Source: Przewalskia tangutica
Taxonomy: Eukaryota; Streptophyta; Magnoliopsida; Solanales; Solanaceae
Assembly: GCA_029844215.1 (NCBI GenBank)
Contig: JAQGDG010000145.1
Location: 62,001-126,000 of the forward strand
Direction of reading: 5' to 3'
DNA length: 64,000 nt
The notes under the pieces are model-generated. The model saw only the letters and a list, made by a program, of their open reading frames with translations. It was not told where the DNA came from and ran no database searches. Positions 58,234 to 64,000 of the stretch are shown here, piece after piece. Position 1 is the stretch's first letter. Each line of letters begins with the position of its first letter. The position numbers and the translations under genes were made by a program.

Positions 58234-60611
58234 TGTTATACCCCGTATTTCCAGAGTATGTACGTAAGGGAATACGAACAAAAGTCTAGCCTTAAAGTTT
58301 AGGCACAAGGCGTTTTTGGGCCTGACTCGCTTAAAAGAATCGTTTTTCCGAAGCGTTTTACAAGACTCGCGTAGGATAAATTCCGCCATGCCATTTCTAA
58401 TTTTTGCGGATTTTTCCGAGAGGCGTAACACGTTGGACCAACGAGAGGCGACACTTGTCACCCTCTCGTTGATGGATGTACTGCGACAATAGGGCGAATG
58501 GATGACCATCTTGTCGTGTAGTTGGTAGGATATTTTGTGTGCAAGTTGGCGAGGACACTTGCCCTAATCTTGACCTTACACTTGCCTTGCACTTGGCATA
58601 ATCTTGGCCATTGGTTGGCCGTCCTCGACCTATAAATACCCCTCTTGTGATGAAGAGTTCTTCATCCACAAAAGCTTTCAAGTCTAAAATCCTTCCTCTC
58701 CTTTGATAGTCATTCGTCCAAACACCTCCACTGAGTAAAGTTTGGTGAGGCCCACTAGCCTAGTGAAATCTACCCTCCCTCGGTAAGAAAAGTTGTCTTC
58801 TAGTATTGTTATAATGCCAAAAATACCCTAGCCCAAATCCCTTAGTACGTAGTAGAAGTTGTGAAGAACGTCTAAGGTGTCTTGGAGCTATCGGGCGTCT
58901 GACTTAGGAGCTAAGCCTTGCTCGGATCGACTTTATCTAGGATATTATTGGGCTTAGGGTAAATAATCCTAACCCTCTTTTGTATTAGAGAATACATCTT
59001 GTAGTAGTATTAGAATAAGTATTAAATACTTAGAAGAATATTCTGAATAGAATTGGTGTTATCACGATGAAGGGTTTAAAGAAGAATAATCAAAGCGTAC
59101 TTACTTGATTTGTTTTCACGATGAACTTGAGTAGCTCGGGTAGGGTGAAGTCTGCCCAATTTTCCGTAGGATATAAAACCCTACGCTTAGAAGCTGTTTA
59201 CGGAATAGTCGAGCGTTGATAGGCGTGTCCGACTATTATAAGTGATTCTCTGCGTGACATATTCAACTTGGCGGTGGATTTCATGAGAAGGTATGTGATT
59301 CTTCTTAAAGCATGATATTTTAAAATATATATAAATGCGGTAGCGTCGTATGTTAAGCGAATAATACTTACGGCAATGTCTTTTGACTTAAGCTGAATAA
59401 TACTTACAGCAATGTCTACGCGACTTAAGCTGAATAATAAGGATCTGAAAGCATTTCAAAAAGAATACTGAATCATTTTTAATGGAAGAGAACTATTGGT
59501 TTTTAAAACAGAAGCTTAAGAGTTATACTAGCTTTATGGGAAGTTAGGTATAACCACTTAAGAATGATAAAAGGAACAGTTTACCTATGTGTTTATAACA
59601 GACTTATATTGATTTGTGAAAAGAATAATAATATGGGTTGATAAGTAGACATGATATGATGCTATGTGTGTTAGTGTCTTGTAACGTTTGTGTAAGAAAG
59701 TATTCTTGTTGTGCTTATGTTGTTTAACTATAAGCTGTTATGTTAGTGTAATATCACTCACCTCTTGACATGTTATCGGGGGTTAGGCGCCTCCGATGCG
59801 GGGTAGACTCGGTGATGCAGGACCGTGATTCGAGAATACCTCATGCGGGTCGGGGACCTGTGCGGGCTACGGGAGTTCGAGTTAGTGTGCGGGGTTATAC
59901 CTGCATGCGGTACATGTGGCGTGCGGACTACGAGTCGGGGCGATGCGGAGTAGCTACCCTCGATGCGGGGTTATATACTATGCGGGCTATGTGAGTGGCC
60001 TATGCGGACTACGAGTCGAGTTAGGCTTGCATGGTGATACTACGGGCGGTGGCCTGCTTGATCATTCGCGGCCTAGAAAGACTGTTCAGTTTACCTATTG
60101 TTGCTCTTGTTTATGATGTACTATGTGCGATTACCTTGGTTGTTTCATACGTATATATGGCGATTTTTTTAAATGATATGATTTCATTTAAGTACTTCTG
60201 ATTTCACATACTTAGTACTGTTGTCTTGACCTCGCCCGATTTGCGTTCATCTGCGGTAAGCGGCAGTGCTAGATCCACATCATAGGATCTCTTTGCATTG
60301 GTGTCGGGAGCTCCATCTTCTAGGAGGCTCTCTTGTTGGGTATACTCTCCTGTTGTAATTAGTTTTGTCTGATCGGTATGGCGGGGCCTCATCGCCATAG
60401 TTGTTTACATTCTAAGTGTAGTCTATTGTACATTTGGGATGTATCGCAAAACTTGGGTTATTTATATATATATGCGAAAGGCAAGCTTTTCTTGATTAAA
60501 TTGTGTCTCATTTACAAGCATTTCATGTCTTGTGTTTATATTCATTGATTACTCGATGTATGACTACTTGGGTGCGGGTAAGGCACCCGATCCACGGACC
60601 GGGTCGTGACA
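58234..60611 (+). repeat. 5' LTR of element D
   Basis: TGTTATACCCCG...GGTCGTGACA. TATA CTATAAATA at 58,630-58,638. Tandem doublet of the ACGGCAATGTCTTTTGACTT type at about 59,358-59,430. A GC-rich region of GATGCGGGG / GTGCGGGCTAC words lies at about 59,790-60,010. Confidence 0.85.
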
Positions 60612-60615
60612 AAAG

Positions 60616-60627
60616 TGGTATCGAGCG
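60616..60627 (+). other. Primer-binding site, element D
   Basis: TGGTATCGAGCG; canonical plant site minus one A. Confidence 0.78.
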
Positions 60628-60815
60628 ATTAATCCTCGGAAAGTGTCTGAGCCGTATCTAGTAAGTCTTGATTATCGGTGTGTTGTGCACCACACCAATA
60701 ATCGTGAGGCTATAGGATATTTAGGATTGGTTTCATTCTTCTCATTACGAGATCGTGCCTTAGAAGGCGTGTTATAAGTCGGACCGCTTCTAACGTATTC
60801 CTTTTGCATGCGATT

Positions 60816-62085
60816 ATGCCTCGCGTAAGGCAACCCGGTCCGAGAAGGGCAAGCAGCCGAGGAGGCTGCTAGTGGGACACACAAGTCACGAGGCTCGGGC
60901 CGATCTATCTGAGGCGGCGAGTTCTACGCCGCCAGAATCCCCAGAGGTTTAGGCGCGGCAGGGCTGATGAGACCACAAGACCTACACCTCAAGTCCCGGC
61001 TGGAGCGGATGAGATGGGTTCTGAGAGATGGCCCGATTCTTGGCGAGATCGTGGCGAACGTGAGGCGGTGGATCGGCGATTCGATCCAGCCCGGTCGTAC
61101 CGTGGTTCACCGAGAGGCGAGTTTGAGCTACGAGACTTCACGAGTTGTAGCCGCGAGTTTTCTGGTCGGCGGAGGATGATCGCAGGAGTTCATCCGTCGG
61201 CTAGGATTTTGAGTGATCGAGCGTCGGAGACCGAGTCGTGATCTTTGGTTCACGTAAATTGCGTGATACGCGATCGATTGGTTTGATTCGTGGGAGTTAT
61301 CGGGAAAGCACGCGTCCCAGCTACTTGGGATGAGTTCTCGGAGGCTTTCCTCACTCACTTCTTGCCTCGCGAGATGAGGAGGCGCGGTGATAGATTTTTA
61401 CTCGAGGCGAGAAGGGCCTTGTCGGAGTACAATGTCGAGTTTGATTCATTGGCTCGATATATGCAGTAGCGAATATGGAGGATAGGGTGCACCGCTACGT
61501 CACGGGCTAGATGATTATATGGCGAGTCGTATGCGGTGTTTCTCTTCACCGGGTATGGGCGTTACCGCGTGCGAGCTCATGCTCTTGGATGCGAGGCGTA
61601 GAGGCAAGCGGGTTGTGACGAGAGAAGGCAGGGCAGCGGGTCTTTTGGTGGCTATCGTGGTGGCGGCCTCGGCCGATCTAGATTTGCACCACGGCCCGGC
61701 TCGAGCACTCACTGCCGTCCTCAGCCAGCCCGGGATATTGAGGCGGACGGGGCCCGGGACTTGAGCGTCGAGCGGCGGTGCGCGATCAGGACCACCGCCA
61801 GGTGTGGCGTCACGGTAGATCCCCGCCGGGAGTTGTGGTCTTCTACGGAGCTTGTTTGATTGTAGCGTGGTCACTATCGGCGAGGAATCAGACCAAGGCG
61901 ATCTTGATGGTGAGATCGGCTACTGAGTTCTTCGCGGGTCTTCGTCCCGGCGACTACTCGCCCGGGAGCAAGGTACTCATGGACGGCCAGTCGCGCGAGT
62001 CGTGGCGCGGGTCCCGATTCTAGCGGTCCTCGAGCACGCATTTATGCTTTGTCCGGTAAGCGGGATCGGAGGCCTCACTGATGTC
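60816..62085 (+). pseudogene. gag of element D
   Basis: The ATG at 60,816 opens MPRVRQPGPRRASSRGGC and then stops. Capsid text lies near 61,365-61,460 (LPREMRRRGDRFLLEARRAL... NVEFDSLARYM) in shifting frames. It is rich in Arg and Gly afterwards, as expected before the zinc knuckle, which I cannot delimit. Confidence 0.7.
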
Positions 62086-62089
62086 GTCA

Positions 62090-62420
62090 CGGTACCTTAT
62101 CGGTTTAGGTTTGATGTGTATGCTTTGATAGATCGGGTTCTACTATGTCTATATATCTCCCTTGTTGCTAGTAGGATAGGGATAGAGCACGAGTCCATGG
62201 ACCACTTTCGAGGTAGCTACGCCCGATGGTGATTCGGTGGTAGCTCGGCGGGTATATAGAGCTTGTCTGTGACCATTCTGATCGTCGGACCTGGCCGACT
62301 TGATAGAGTTGGAGATGATTGACCGGCGTGATCATGGGGATGGATTGGCTAGCTTCTTGCTACGCCAATGTAGGCTGAGAGAGAGTAATGCGGTTCGATT
62401 TCTGAGGCCAGGTTGTTGAG
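62090..62420 (+). pseudogene. Protease of element D
   Basis: VYALIDR (about 62,118-62,138) carries the catalytic Asp; the following residues are shifted. A VIMGMDWLASCYANV-like signature is readable across one shift at about 62,327-62,372. Confidence 0.7.
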
Positions 62421-62559
62421 TGGGAGAGCACGGTATCACAGAGGTAGGTTTATTTCCTACCTCAAGGCTAGGAAGATGGTGCGAATACCATCTCGTTCGG
62501 GTGTTTGATCACGAGGCTGCGGTGCAGATTTTTGATCGATTCCAGTAGTGAAGTTCCCA

Positions 62560-63330
62560 GGCGTGTTTCCGGGCGACCTCCGGGTATCCCTCACGAGAGG
62601 AGATTGAGTTTTGTATAGACATATTGCGGACACTCGGCTTTATTTCCATTCGCCATCTGAGAATGGCATCGCCGAGTTGAGAGAGTTGAAGGATCGGCTT
62701 AGGGATTTCTTTGGAGAAGGGCTTATCAGGCCTAGTGTTTCTCCACGGGAGCGCGCCGTATTGTTCGTGAAGAAGAAGGGCGGGGCCAGCTGCGCGTGTG
62801 TTGATCTGACGGTGAACAAGGCGACCATTAAGAACAGATACCCTTCCGGGATTGATGATTTGTTCGACCCGATTTGCGAGTGCGAGATGTTTCTCCAAGA
62901 TTGATCTGCGATCGGGCTATCATCAGTGCGAGTCGAGAGAGGTGGATGTCCACAGGGTGCATTCGGACGATGCGGGCATTATGAGTTCGAGTCATGTCTT
63001 TTGGGTTGACGATGCTCGTGGTATTCATGGATTTGATGAGCAGTGTTCAAACCATTTTTGACACGTTTGTGATAGTGTTCATTGATGATATCTTGGTTTA
63101 TTCTCGCTCGAGCGAGGAGCATGCGGAGCGTTGAGGCTGTCTTGTGATTCTCGACGGCGATTATACGCCAAGTTTTCCAAATGTGAGTTTTGGTTAACCG
63201 GTGGCTTTTCTTGGGCATATTGTCGGGCCGATGGTATTGGTAGATACGGCGAGATCGGCGATCGAGTTGGCCTGACCTCTACTCCGGAGGTTCGCGATTT
63301 CTAGGCCTTGCGAGTTATTATCGGTTCGTA
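62560..63330 (+). pseudogene. Reverse transcriptase of element D
   Basis: ELRELKDRLRDFFGEGLIRP (about 62,677-62,735), SVSPRERAVLFVKKKGG (about 62,738-62,785), VDLTVNKATIKNRYPSGIDD (about 62,800-62,860), DLRSGYHQCESREVD-like text near 62,902-62,950 and FVIVFIDDILVYSRS (about 63,066-63,112, FIDD at 63,078-63,089). The catalytic Asp pair is intact. One 97-codon open segment (62,611-62,904) covers the fingers. Confidence 0.88.
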
Positions 63331-63399
63331 GAAGTTTGCTTCTATCTACTGCACCGTTGACTAGGTGACTCGGAAGACATCAGTTTGGTGGGTGATGCT

Positions 63400-63830
63400 T
63401 GTGGCGGGGTTTCGATTGCTAAAGAAAGGCGACGACCGCCCGTTCTTACTCTTCCGGAGGTCGAGACGGTTATGTTGTGTATTGCGATCGTCGGGCATCG
63501 GGTTGGGATGTGTTGATGCAACATGGCAAGGTTATAGCGTATCGTCCGACGGTGAAGAAACACGAGGAACTACCCGCGCGATTTGGAGTTGGCGGTGATT
63601 CACGCCTTGAAGATGCGGAGGCACTATTTGTATGGGGTTCATGTGGATATTTATACAGACCACAAGAGCCTCGGTATATCTTCGGCGGAGGAGTGAACTT
63701 ACGGCGAGAGCGGTGGTTAGAGTTGCTAAGGATTACGATGTTGATATCTGTACCACCCGGGAAAGCCAATGTTGTGGCGGATGCTCTTAGTCGTAGGTCG
63801 ATGGGAGCCTATCGGATGTGCGGCTAGAGA
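63400..63830 (+). pseudogene. RNase H of element D
   Basis: Text in order: WDVLMQHGKVIAY (about 63,507-63,545), EDAEALFVWG (about 63,610-63,640), ERWLELLRIT (about 63,705-63,735) and GKANVVADALSRRS (about 63,757-63,800). One 116-codon frame (63,477-63,827) spans nearly all of it, though some internal residues come from shifted frames. Confidence 0.85.
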
Positions 63831-63834
63831 GGAG

Positions 63835-64000
63835 GACATGGTTCGTGATTTGCATCGATTAGCGAGCCTTGGTGTCCGTTTGATTGATTCCGATAGCGGT
63901 GGGGTTCGAGTTCGTGAGGTTCTTTGAGTCTTCCATCGTCGAGAGGTGAAGAGGCGATTCGAGATCGGTTTGACACGTTATCGTGATCTGACTCTTCGTG
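63835..64000 (+). pseudogene. Integrase N-terminal fragment of element D
   Basis: Continues collinearly with element A (GAGGACATGGTTCGTGATTT-like start, then the SSIVERREEAI-like region) and is cut by the window edge. Confidence 0.55.

Larger units (their letters stand above)
58234..64000 (+). mobile_element. Element D: Tekay/Del-like Ty3-Gypsy, 5' part
   Basis: 5' LTR 58,234-60,611, primer site 60,616, then gag, protease, RT, RNase H and the start of integrase, running off the right edge. Domain text is close to element A, and its LTR shares the TATA/leader block of element B. It carries many frameshifts. Confidence 0.88.

Noticed and set aside
1..64000. A novel cellular or defence system
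   Set aside because: Every coding segment with recognisable motifs belongs to LTR retrotransposons; remaining stretches show no gene-like structure.

Overview
The window is eukaryotic, almost certainly a gene-poor heterochromatic stretch of a eudicot plant genome. Nearly all of it is nested and broken LTR retrotransposons: Ty3/Gypsy of the Ogre/Tat and Tekay/Del-like chromovirus types, plus two Ty1/Copia remnants. No intact host gene, tRNA, rRNA or CRISPR array was found. A Solanaceae-like source is only a weak guess from element style. Every retroelement reading frame is broken by frequent frameshifts. Part of that looks like consensus sequence error, because the same single-base loss recurs in the primer-binding sites of three separate elements.

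Layout. (1) A minus-strand Ogre/Tat element ('outer Ogre') runs from beyond the left edge to 36,867. Its 5' LTR is 33,625-36,867, followed leftward by a primer-binding site, an extra ORF upstream of gag, gag and the start of protease. It is split at 29,085/5,445 and resumes with the rest of protease, an in-frame intron (4,372-4,561), RT, RNase H, a second archaeal-type RNase H, integrase and a repeat-rich 3' UTR. (2) Inserted into the outer protease codons is a plus-strand Ogre-like element ('inner Ogre', 5,445-29,085). It has about 3.8-kb LTRs and codes only for gag, so it looks non-autonomous (TR-GAG-like); its 3' UTR is built of several different minisatellites. (3) A Tekay-like element A (12,682-23,007) sits in that minisatellite-rich 3' UTR, with 2.7-kb LTRs and a decayed gag-PR-RT-RH-INT-chromodomain polyprotein. 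(4) An interrupted LTR 'C' occupies 36,868-38,304 and resumes at about 45,427-46,197. Between the two pieces lies element B, which has no recognisable pol. (5) LTR C abuts a minus-strand Copia element (46,198 to about 48,265) cut in its integrase. The simplest order, oldest to youngest, is Copia 1 > LTR C > outer Ogre > inner Ogre > element A, with B a separate insertion in C.

From about 48.3 to 58.2 kb the sequence is AT-rich and mostly non-coding. It contains a GC-richer block that may be organelle-derived, a 191-bp hAT-type MITE with a perfect 8-bp target duplication, an isolated promoter-like segment and a deleted Copia element with a target-site duplication. From 58,234 to the right edge is the 5' LTR, gag, PR, RT, RNase H and start of integrase of another Tekay-like element, D.

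I see no previously undescribed cellular system. The most informative observations are the five-deep nesting, the Ogre intron whose removal takes out a stop codon in frame, the gag-only Ogre derivative, the mosaic 3' LTR at 45.4 kb, and the error pattern centred on CAG/CTG sites.
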